From Alphaproteobacteria bacterium (GTDB lineage Bacteria > Pseudomonadota > Alphaproteobacteria > Rickettsiales > UBA8987), in assembly GCA_023269645.1 (NCBI GenBank), contig JAHFPR010000111.1, positions 1-6,972 on the forward strand: a stretch of DNA of 6,972 nucleotides, read 5' to 3'. Every line of letters starts with the position of its first letter. The stretch's first letter is position 1. This document shows, piece after piece, positions 1 through 6,200 of this stretch. The notes beneath the pieces are model-generated. The model ran no database searches. It worked only from the letters and a program-made list of their open reading frames with translations, and was not told the origin of the DNA. Both the position numbers and the translations under genes were made by a program.

Positions 1-1
1 A

Positions 2-1024
2 GGTTTGCAGCCGCGCCATCTCCCGCGCGGTGAGGACTCTATCCAGTTCATAGTGGACATGAACCCCTCCGTGGTTTTCCTTTATCGCCATCGCGGGAAC
101 CCCTTTATATTGCCTTTTCCAAGCATCCCGGAAGGTTTCGTACAGGGAGCCGCCCGGTGGAATCGCCGCCAGCCTTTTTTCCATCGCCCCGGAGTGTTTC
201 GTGCCGTGGTGATTGAACGACGGATCGAAGGGCGCATTTTTCAAATCGTCAATGGCACTCTCGATGCTGCGGAAATTATTTCTATGGAAAAACGGCTTGG
301 GATATGGGTTTTTTACGCCCACCCTGTTGCCGATGAAAATCGCCCTCGTCCGCAGTTGCGGAGTGCCGAACTCCGCCGCTTCAAGGATTCTGACAGACAT
401 ATCCGGATAGCCGATTTCTGCAAATTGTTGCAGGATTTCTTTATAAAATTCTCCGTTCTGCATCGTTACTATGCCGGGTACATTTTCCATGAATATAAAT
501 GCCGGCTTCAGCAGTTTTACAATCCTGATGTACTCACGAAAAAGCTGGTTTCTTGCGTCATTCGGTTTTCTAAGCCCCGCAACGGAAAAGCCGTTACACG
601 GCGGGCCGCCGCAGACTATATCCACTTTTTTCCCACACAGGCTTTCCAGAATGCTCTCTTCGCGCAGTGTTTCTATCGGTTGTTCAAAATGGTGCGACTC
701 CGGGAAATTCATCCGGATTGTTTCGGAAGCGTACGCATCCATTTCCACACTGCCGATTTTAGTGAACCCCGCATTCCGGAACCCGACAGAAATCCCCCCC
801 GCGCCGGAGAATAGATCGAAAAAACTGTAGTGACCGCGACCCCGTAAGGTGACATTGGTATCAAGTTCTTCCCAGTTTCCGTTAGCGAGATAGTCCCGAT
901 CCAACGCTTCTCTTAAATTGGAATACCGACTTATGGCATCCTTTGCGCCGCTCAGCTTCGCAGGTCGCTGCTGTTTGGTTCTAACCGATGCTTCCGTTAT
1001 GTCGAATAATACAGCCTGTTGCAT
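2..1024 (-). CDS. DNA (cytosine-5-)-methyltransferase, C-terminus cut by window edge
   Basis: C5 cytosine methyltransferase, which moves a methyl group from S-adenosylmethionine to cytosine in a specific DNA site. It is a restriction-modification or orphan epigenetic enzyme. Visible in 341 residues: motif I FDLFSGAGG (about 69-77), motif IV GGPPCNGFS with catalytic Cys143, motif VI ENV (180-182), motif VIII QLRTR (223-227), a variable target-recognition region (about 235-328), and the start of motif IX, RVLTAREMARLQ, where the window ends. Only the C-terminal end with motif X is missing. A roughly 66-residue extension precedes motif I. The ATG at 1024 is chosen because an AAAGGA lies about 9 bases upstream and an in-frame TAA lies just beyond it. 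Codon use differs from the neighbours: at least seven AGA and seven ATA codons and lower GC, suggesting horizontal transfer. Recognition sequence and partner endonuclease cannot be seen. Family call is very secure. Confidence 0.95.
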   Translation of the reverse strand, partial: MQQAVLFDITEASVRTKQQRPAKLSGAKDAISRYSNLREALDRDYLANGNWEELDTNVTLRGRGHYSFFDLFSGAGGISVGFRNAGFTKIGSVEMDAYASETIRMNFPESHHFEQPIETLREESILESLCGKKVDIVCGGPPCNGFSVAGLRKPNDARNQLFREYIRIVKLLKPAFIFMENVPGIVTMQNGEFYKEILQQFAEIGYPDMSVRILEAAEFGTPQLRTRAIFIGNRVGVKNPYPKPFFHRNNFRSIESAIDDLKNAPFDPSFNHHGTKHSGAMEKRLAAIPPGGSLYETFRDAWKRQYKGVPAMAIKENHGGVHVHYELDRVLTAREMARLQT

Positions 1025-1042
1025 TGCTAAAAATCCTTTCCC

Positions 1043-1072
1043 TTAACATAAACGCCATTAACATAAACGATG
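1043..1072. repeat. Two-copy tandem repeat (15-bp period) in the methyltransferase leader
   Basis: TTAACATAAACG is found at 1043-1054 and again at 1058-1069, a 15-bp period with three variable bases between the copies. It lies immediately upstream of the ribosome-binding site of the methyltransferase, so the transcript would carry CGUUUAUGUUAA twice. It could be a regulatory site or simple local duplication. Confidence 0.55.
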
Positions 1073-1095
1073 GTCTGCATAAAAAAACAATACTC

Positions 1096-1141
1096 CAATG
1101 GACACTTTATAGCAAGTAAAAGAGTTTGCAATGGACACTTT
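1096..1141. repeat. Pair of 13-bp direct repeats CAATGGACACTTT
   Basis: CAATGGACACTTT occurs at 1096-1108 and 1129-1141, 33 bp apart start to start, close to three helical turns. Seen from the minus strand, one copy overlaps the -10 and start point of the methyltransferase promoter and the other falls at the -35 position. This suits a repressor binding two sites on the same DNA face. An alternative is a remnant of an insertion-sequence end, since some families (for example IS21-like) carry repeated transposase-binding motifs near their termini. No transposase gene remains in the window. Confidence 0.6.
1106..1114 (-). promoter_or_regulatory. Probable extended -10 promoter of the methyltransferase gene
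   Basis: Read on the minus strand, TGC is followed directly by TATAAA (1111-1106), an extended -10 element (TGn-TATAAA). No good -35 lies at 17 bp (CCATTG), as is common for extended -10 promoters. Transcription would start near 1098 and give a leader of about 75 bases. The promoter overlaps both copies of the 13-bp repeat described separately. Inferred from sequence only. Confidence 0.45.
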
Positions 1142-1281
1142 TATTCGCGCCCACACGAAGCTGGCAAAATGGAAATGCATCGTGTAAAGTGCATAGCACA
1201 CGAGGCCAGCAGGCCGAATCAGCCTTGAGTCTCGCCCATCTGCGAGCAAGTAGGCGCGCAGGGGGCAATAAAAGAAGCACT
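1142..1281. other. Upstream region of the pentapeptide-repeat gene, no clear promoter
   Basis: No gene is supported here. A weak promoter candidate is TGGCAA, 17 bases, TAAAGT, ending near 1191. A short interrupted dyad CGTGT...ACACG with an inner GTGC/GCAC pair lies at about 1183-1204. The open frame of the pentapeptide gene continues upstream to 1126, but that stretch (rich in R, S, Q and W) has no family resemblance and overlaps the repeat region, so it is treated as non-coding. Confidence 0.4.
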
Positions 1282-1908
1282 ATGACAGCACTGAAAGAAA
1301 TCACCACCAGCCAGCTTCTTATCCTGCTGGGGAACGCGCCGGACGGTGAGAAGGTGGATTTGAGCCGTCTGGATTTCCGCAAGGTGGATATGCGCAACAC
1401 CGAGGTGCGCGATAAATTCATGGCCATCACGGATCACGCTGCGAATCCCAGGGGGCAGACCCCGTATTTCGTGGATTTGATGTATGCCAACATCAGCGGC
1501 AGGGATTTTTCCAACTATAACCTCTCCCACGTCATCATGACGGGGGTGACGGCGGAGCATACCGTGTTCGCGGGGGCGGATCTCTCGGATGCGCACCTGG
1601 ATGATTCCACGCTGGATTACGCCGATATGCGCTATACCAAACTCCACTTCGCCAAACTGTATCACGCCTCCATCGTCGGCACTAATTTTACCGGAGCGGA
1701 TATTTCCTCGGCCTATGGGCTGCGGCTGCGCAATCCGGATAAGGATACGGTGGAACGGCTGGGGGTGGTTTCGAGCATCCGCGATGCGATACTTCCAGAA
1801 GAGGCCGAGGAATACCGTGCCCGCATCCAGAAGCGGGTGGATCAGCATTTCCCGCATAAGAACCCAGCCTCCGCCAAGGTCAGGCGGAGAGCTTCTGAGG
1901 GTTGGTAA
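1282..1908 (+). CDS. Pentapeptide-repeat protein
   Basis: A 208-residue protein with no signal peptide or membrane segment, probably cytosolic. Residues 68-142 form fifteen unbroken pentapeptides with a hydrophobic residue (L, F, I, M, once A) at position four, such as GADLS, DAHLD, YADMR, GTNFT, GADIS. Families of this type fold as a right-handed quadrilateral beta-helix, here nearly four coils. Residues about 24-48 hold a shorter, weaker set (KVDLS, RLDFR, KVDMR), separated by a polar insert (about 50-66). The C-terminal 60 residues are charged and probably helical, with an acidic EEAEEY stretch and a basic tail. The start at 1282 follows a weak AAAGAAG and begins MTALKEITTSQLL, a plausible N-terminus. 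Function is unknown. The family includes gyrase-protecting DNA mimics, but nothing here identifies it as Qnr-like. It is divergent from the methyltransferase and upstream of the ArsR-like gene, which has its own promoter. Confidence 0.85.
   Translation: MTALKEITTSQLLILLGNAPDGEKVDLSRLDFRKVDMRNTEVRDKFMAITDHAANPRGQTPYFVDLMYANISGRDFSNYNLSHVIMTGVTAEHTVFAGADLSDAHLDDSTLDYADMRYTKLHFAKLYHASIVGTNFTGADISSAYGLRLRNPDKDTVERLGVVSSIRDAILPEEAEEYRARIQKRVDQHFPHKNPASAKVRRRASEGW
1869..1889 (+). other. Stem-loop at the 3' end of the pentapeptide gene
   Basis: CTCCGCC (1869-1875) and GGCGGAG (1883-1889) form a perfect 7-bp stem with a 7-base loop, inside the last codons of the gene. No T-run follows, so it is not a standard intrinsic terminator. 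It may protect the mRNA end or be chance in GC-rich DNA. Confidence 0.4.
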
Positions 1909-1938
1909 TTCCGGAACCCCCGGTTTGCCTTGAAAATT

Positions 1939-1956
1939 ATTCTAGATTTTTAGAAT
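1939..1956. promoter_or_regulatory. Dyad ATTCTA-N6-TAGAAT, candidate operator
   Basis: A perfect 6-bp inverted repeat with a 6-bp centre touches the first base of the -35 element of the adjacent promoter. Its size fits a homodimeric winged-helix repressor, and ArsR-family proteins commonly repress their own promoters through such dyads. That the downstream gene product binds it is an inference. Confidence 0.4.
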
Positions 1957-1984
1957 TGCGTAATGACGCGGAACATGGTATAAT
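1956..1984 (+). promoter_or_regulatory. Promoter of the ArsR-family gene
   Basis: TTGCGT at 1956-1961, a 17-bp spacer, then a perfect TATAAT at 1979-1984, preceded by TG at 1976-1977 to give an extended -10. The predicted start point is near 1991, leaving a leader of about 60 bases before the ATG at 2052. It is the best sigma-70-type promoter in the window and shows that the regulator can be transcribed independently of the upstream pentapeptide gene. Confidence 0.7.
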
Positions 1985-1995
1985 CCCCGTGCAAG

Positions 1996-2032
1996 CCGGT
2001 TGTGTCTCAACGGATAACCGACGCGGTTTTTC
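1996..2032 (+). promoter_or_regulatory. Leader with mutually exclusive short hairpins
   Basis: AACCG at 2016-2020 can pair either with CGGTT upstream (1997-2001) or with CGGTT downstream (2024-2028). The second pairing has a 3-base loop and runs into a short T-run (TTTTT, 2027-2031), resembling a weak attenuator. Stems are only 5 bp, so this is tentative. Confidence 0.25.
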
Positions 2033-2051
2033 AGGATAAAGGAAGCACTCT

Positions 2052-2402
2052 ATGAAAGCGAAAAAAGCCTTGTTATGCCTTCACGCGCTGGCGCAGGAAT
2101 CGCGTCTGGCGGTTTACCGTTTGCTGGCGGAGGAAGGCGGCGAAATCGGGATGTGCGCCGGAACTATCGCTGAACGCCTCGGCATTCCGCCCACGACCAT
2201 GTCGTTCCATCTTTCGCAGCTCAAGCACGCGAACCTCGTGGAATCCCACAAGGAAGGCCGTCAGGTGATTTATGTGGCGAACCGCCGCAAGGCACGGAAG
2301 CTCGCCAATTATCTCCTCGGCAAGAATGTCGAGATTGATGACGATGACGATGAAATTGTGAAGTACGAAGGCGCGGCGGCTGCTGCTGTTACGCAGGGGT
2401 AA
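2052..2402 (+). CDS. ArsR/SmtB-family winged-helix transcriptional regulator
   Basis: A 116-residue cytosolic DNA-binding protein. Residues about 5-25 (ALLCLHALAQESRLAVYRLL) are the ArsR-type first helices. The helix-turn-helix spans about 36-58 with recognition helix PTTMSFHLSQLKHANLV, and the wing follows with KEGRQVIYVAN (67-77). The family normally binds DNA as a dimer and releases it on binding metal or changing thiol state. The usual ELCVCD metal box is not present. The only cysteines are Cys9 and Cys35, so a metal-sensing role is not supported, though thiol-based or ligand-free regulation remains possible. The C-terminus is unusual: an acidic DDDDDE run and an AAAAA stretch where relatives often carry cysteines. 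AAAGGA lies about 9 bases before the ATG. It sits alone under its own promoter, with no adjacent arsenic or metal-export genes. Targets are unknown apart from likely autoregulation. Confidence 0.9.
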   Translation: MKAKKALLCLHALAQESRLAVYRLLAEEGGEIGMCAGTIAERLGIPPTTMSFHLSQLKHANLVESHKEGRQVIYVANRRKARKLANYLLGKNVEIDDDDDEIVKYEGAAAAAVTQG

Positions 2403-2408
2403 GGTGTC

Positions 2409-2647
2409 CGTCATTCCCGCGCCCATCTTCGCAAGAAAGCACCGGAAAGAACCCCGTCATTGCGAGGAGGCCATTGGCCGACGAAGCAATCCAGCCATTA
2501 TGAACTGTCTCCCGGCCAGCGTAAGCGCGCCGGGACTGGATTGCTTCGCTACGCTCGCAATGACGGATTATAATGTAACCGACGAACTCGCGGCAGCATG
2601 GATTCCTGCCGGAGTTTACCTCGGCGAAGGTCGGGGCGGAAATGACG
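2409..2647. repeat. Outer palindromic repeat of the CGTCATTCCCGC type, split by the inner one
   Basis: CGTCATTCCCGC (2409-2420) pairs with the complement of GCGGAAATGACG (2636-2647), 11 of 12 matches. The right part, from ATGGATTCC (2598) through GGAGTTTACCTCGGCGAAGG to 2647, resembles the right half of another widespread bacterial intergenic repeat (GGATTCC...GGAATGACG). The CGTCATTGCGAG element lies between the arms. The region 2403-2662 therefore holds repeats and no believable gene. Confidence 0.55.
2455..2565. repeat. Dispersed palindromic repeat of the CGTCATTGCGAG type
   Basis: Arms CGTCATTGCGAG (2455-2466) and CGAAGCAATCCAG (2482-2494) are exact complements of CTCGCAATGACG (2554-2565) and CTGGATTGCTTCG (2536-2548). 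Inside is a second hairpin, TCCCGGC (2510-2516) with GCCGGGA (2529-2535), and the unpaired left segment carries GGCC-ATT-GGCC. The whole is a long branched foldback between two convergent genes. Repeats of this sequence class recur in intergenic DNA of many bacteria and are often mis-called as small proteins containing DCFATLAMT. It may act as a bidirectional terminator or be a non-autonomous element. Confidence 0.85.
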
Positions 2648-2662
2648 ATTTATGGATGACTC

Positions 2663-3127
2663 TCACCCATATAACTGATGCGCGCGCGCCTCGAACGCGC
2701 CGATCATTTTCTTCACGGCTTTCTCGAACATCCCGCCAACCATCTTCTCGAACATTCTGGACTGGAAGGCGAAATCAATCTCGAAGCGGATGAGGCTTCC
2801 TCCGGTATCAACTGGCTCGAATTCCCAGCGGTTGCTTAAATATTTGAACGGGCCTTCCACCAGGCGCACGTCAATCATGCCGGGGCTGTCGCCGTCTTTC
2901 GGGCGGTTCAGCGTGACGGTGGAGGTGTAGGCGGTGGCGATCGCCCCGAAGCGGATTTTCAGCTCCGCGAGCATGGTTTCCGCCCCCCCTTCGGCGGTAT
3001 GTTCCTCCAGCACCCGCGCCGCCACCACCCACGGGATGAACTCCGGGTAACGCTTCACATCCGCCACCAGCGCGAAAAGCTGGAGTGTGCTGTAAGGCAG
3101 GCTATGTTCCTGGCGGTAAGTGGGCAT
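2663..3127 (-). CDS. COQ10/RatA family START-domain protein
   Basis: A 154-residue protein filled by a single polyketide-cyclase/START fold. Typical features are the N-terminal LPYSTLQLFALVADVKRYPE (10-29), the family signature PEFIPWVVAARV (28-39), the central strand pattern GPFKYLSNRWEFEP, and the amphipathic C-terminal helix MFEKMVGGMFEKAVKKMIGAF. Relatives include mitochondrial COQ10, which binds coenzyme Q and helps its delivery to the respiratory chain, and E. coli RatA, named as a ribosome-association toxin. In alphaproteobacteria the ubiquinone-related role is the more natural guess. Length matches the family. The ATG at 3127 gives the expected N-terminus, with only a weak GAAG as ribosome-binding site. 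It is convergent with the ArsR-like gene and divergent from ppk-ppx, separated from the latter by 81 bp. Confidence 0.9.
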   Translation of the reverse strand: MPTYRQEHSLPYSTLQLFALVADVKRYPEFIPWVVAARVLEEHTAEGGAETMLAELKIRFGAIATAYTSTVTLNRPKDGDSPGMIDVRLVEGPFKYLSNRWEFEPVDTGGSLIRFEIDFAFQSRMFEKMVGGMFEKAVKKMIGAFEARAHQLYG

Positions 3128-3149
3128 GGGTGGATTGCTTCAAGTTTTA

Positions 3150-3178
3150 TTTCGTTTTGCCATCCAATCCTGTATCAT
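3150..3178 (+). promoter_or_regulatory. Possible promoter of ppk-ppx in the divergent intergenic region
   Basis: TTTCGT (3150-3155), a 17-bp spacer and TATCAT (3173-3178) lie about 30 bases ahead of the GTG start, giving a short leader. Both boxes are imperfect. No convincing promoter for the opposite gene was found in the same 81 bp. No Pho-box-like tandem repeat was seen. Confidence 0.35.
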
Positions 3179-3197
3179 AAGCGGCATAGCGTTGAAC

Positions 3198-3202
3198 AGG
3201 GA
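3198..3202 (+). promoter_or_regulatory. Ribosome-binding site that sets the ppk-ppx start
   Basis: AGGGA ends six bases before GTG at 3209. This supports the GTG over the ATG codons further upstream in the same open frame, which would overlap the opposite gene and add unrelated sequence. Confidence 0.7.
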
Positions 3203-3208
3203 ATTTAC

Positions 3209-6200
3209 GTGCCGGAAAAATCTCCTCAAAAAACTACCCCCTCCCTTCCGGATGATCTCCCGGAAAACCGTTTCTTCAACCGCGAGCTTTCGTGGCTTGC
3301 GTTTAATATCAGTGTGCTGGAGGAAGCGCAGAACGCGCATAATCCGCTGTTGGAACGGCTGAAATTCCTCGCCATTTCCGCCAGCAACCTGGATGAATTC
3401 TATATGGTGCGCGTGGCGAGCATCAAGAACCAGATCCGACTCCACGTGCGCGAGCGCAGCCCGGACGGCCTCACCCCCACGCAGCAACTGGAGGAAATCG
3501 GCGCAGGCACACGCGAGCTGATGCGTGCGCAGCACGAATGCTGGAAAGGCTTGAAGGCCGGGCTTCTGGCGGAGCATATCGCCATCGTGCCGCTTTCCGG
3601 CCTCGCGGGGGAGGAGCAAAGCTGGATACGGGATTATTTCACCAGGCATATTTTCCCGGCACTCACTCCCATCATCGTGGATGGCGTGCATCCGTTCCCG
3701 TTCCTGCCCAACCTCAGCCTGGCGATGGTGCTGACCCTCCAGCCTGAAAAAACGCAGGATGCCGAACAGAAAATCGCCCATGCGGTGCTGCCCATTCCCG
3801 TGATGCTGGATCGCTTCATCCGGCTGCCTTCCACGCGCAAAGCGCGCCACCGCTTCGCCCTGCTGGATGATGTGATCGCGCTGTTCCTGAAGGAACTGCT
3901 CCCCGGCTATGGGGTGGTGGATCGCGGCATCATCCACATTATCCGCGACAGCGAAATCGAAGTGGCGGAGGAGGTGGAGAACCGTGTACTCTCCTTTGAA
4001 ACGGCACTGGAGCGGCGGCGGCGCGGCGAAGTCATCCGGCTGACGGTCGGCAGCGGAATGTCACAGATGCTGCGGGAGTTTGTTCTACGGGAACTGCATA
4101 TCCATGAAAAAAGCATCGCGCGGCGGAACGAAATCCCCGGCCTCGGCGACATCATGGAGCTTTACGGCGTGGACAGGCCGGAGCTGAAATTCCCCCCGCA
4201 CCGCATCCGCTTCCCCGAACGCATTGACGATTTCAGCGGGGATTGTTTTTCGGCGATCAAGGCCAAAGACCTCATCGTGCATCACCCCTATGAGAGTTTC
4301 GACGTGGTGGTGCAGTTCCTCCGCCAGGCCGCGCGCGACCCCAACGTGGTGGCGATCAAGCAGACCCTCTACCGCACCAGCAGCGATTCGCCCATCGTCC
4401 ATGCGCTCATCGAGGCGGCGGAGGCCGGAAAAGCCGTGACGGCGGTGATGGAACTGAAAGCGCGCTTCGACGAGGAGGCCAACATCCGCTGGGGGCGCAA
4501 TCTGGAGAAAGCGGGCGCGCAGGTGATTTACGGTGTGCCGAAGCTCAAGATACATTGCAAGGTGTCGCTCGTTATCCGCAACGAGGGCGGGCGCACACAG
4601 ACTTACGTCCATTTCGGCACGGGCAATTATCATCCGGTGAATGCGCGGGTGTTTTCCGATCTCTCCTTCTTTACCTGCGATGCCGCGCTGTGCCGCGATG
4701 CCGCGCGGCTTTTCAACACCATGACAGGCTATGCCACTCCGGAGAAATTCGAGAAAATCATTGTTGCTCCGCTCGGCCTCCGCCTCACGCTGTTGTGGCT
4801 GATTGACGAGGAGATCGCATATGCGAAAGCCGGGCGGCCTGCTGCCATCTGGCTGAAGATGAACGCGCTGCAGGATGCTGCGATGATTGACGCGCTCTAC
4901 CGTGCCTCATGCGCCGGGGTGCAGATTGATCTGGTGGTGCGTGGCATCTGCGCGCTCCGCCCCGGCATCAGGGGGTTAAGCGAGAATATCCGCGTGAAAA
5001 GCATCGTCGGGCGGTTTCTGGAGCACGCGCGGATTTTCTGCTTCGGCGCGGGGAAAGGGCTGCCACACCCGGAGAGCAAGGTGTTCATCTCCTCCGCAGA
5101 CTGGATGCAGCGGAACCTGGACTGGCGCATCGAGGTGATGGTTCCCATCGAAAATCCCACCGTGCACAGCCAGGTGCAGGATCAGATCATGGGAGCCAAC
5201 CTCAAGGATACCAAGCAGAGCTGGGCACTTGCGCCGGATGGAAGCTACAAGCACCTGCGCTCGCGGAATAAATCCCTGCTTTCCGCGCACGAATATTTCA
5301 TGAGCAATCCCAGCCTCTCCGGGCGCGGCTCGGCACTTTATAGCGGGCAGGAAAGGAAACGGAAGGAGCCGCAGATTCTCCCCGCCGCCAGACCGGAATT
5401 ACCCCGGCATATCGCGGTGATGGATATTGGATCAAACTCCGTGCGGCTGGTGGTGTATGATGGTCTCAAGCGCGTGCCGCTTCCGCTGCTGAATGAGAAG
5501 GTGCTGTGCGGCCTCGCGCGCGATATGGAGCGCACCGGAAAACTCTATGCTCCCGGTGTGGATCTGGCGTATCAATCCGTGCTGCGCTATATGGAAATCA
5601 TCAAGGCACTGGACGTGAAGGATGTGTTCGCCTTCGCCACCGCCGCCGTGCGCGATGCAGAGGATGGCCGCGTTTTCGCTGAGCGCATCGAGCAGGCAAG
5701 CGGCCTCACCGTGCAGGTGCTTTCGGGCGAACAGGAGGCGCGGCGCGGCGCGCTCGGCATCGCGGCTTCCTTCTATGAGGCGGATGGCGTGGTGTGCGAT
5801 CTTGGCGGCGGCAGCCTGGAGCTTTCGCAGCTTGTTTACGAGGCGGGGCGCGATTACAAGATCAGCGACATGGTGAAGCAAGAGGTCAGTGTACCGCTCG
5901 GCCCCCTGCGTCTGCAGGTTCTGGCGCACGGGGATATTGAGCGAGGCAGGGAGATCGTGGATCATTACCTTGCAAAATTCCCGCTTGCTGCCTGCATGAA
6001 GGACAAAACGCTCTATGCGGTGGGTGGCGGGTTCCGTGCGCTGGCGAAGATACATCTTGCCACGGCGGGCTATCCGCTGCAGGTGCTGCATCAGCTTTCC
6101 GTCAAGCCTTCCATGCTGAAAAAAACCATCGCCGCCATCATTAAAAGCCCGGAGATGCAATTGAGTACGCTGCCCGCCGTTTCGGCCAAGCGCCTCGATA

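Noticed and set aside
5..814. 269-codon open frame on the plus strand over the methyltransferase
   Set aside because: It lies antisense to a gene with all diagnostic methyltransferase motifs, and its translation shows no recognisable domain.
1043..1061. Two TTAA motifs as a second CtrA site
   Set aside because: The spacing is 11 bases, not 7, and the TTAAs belong to the tandem repeat.
1058..1249. 63-codon minus-strand open frame in the intergenic region
   Set aside because: It covers the promoter and repeat region, has no ribosome-binding site and no recognisable features.
1126..1281. N-terminal extension of the pentapeptide gene to an ATG at 1126
   Set aside because: The extra 52 residues look non-coding, start inside the direct repeats, and lack a ribosome-binding site.
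1282..1908. Identification of the pentapeptide protein as a quinolone-resistance (Qnr) protein
   Set aside because: Length is similar, but the insert, the long charged C-terminal tail and the shorter helix do not match Qnr architecture.
2404..2793. 129-codon open frame in the repeat region
   Set aside because: Its translation contains the RHCEE and DCFATLAMT signatures of the palindromic repeat, and it runs into the antisense of the COQ10-like gene. It is a repeat artefact.
3131..3141. TGGATTGCTTC, identical to part of the palindromic repeat at 2537-2547
   Set aside because: Only 11 bases match and no second arm is present, so chance or a tiny remnant cannot be told apart.
2999..3208. Upstream extension of the Ppk-Ppx frame
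   Set aside because: It overlaps the opposite COQ10-like gene, and Ppk homology begins only after the GTG at 3209, which has AGGGA six bases ahead.
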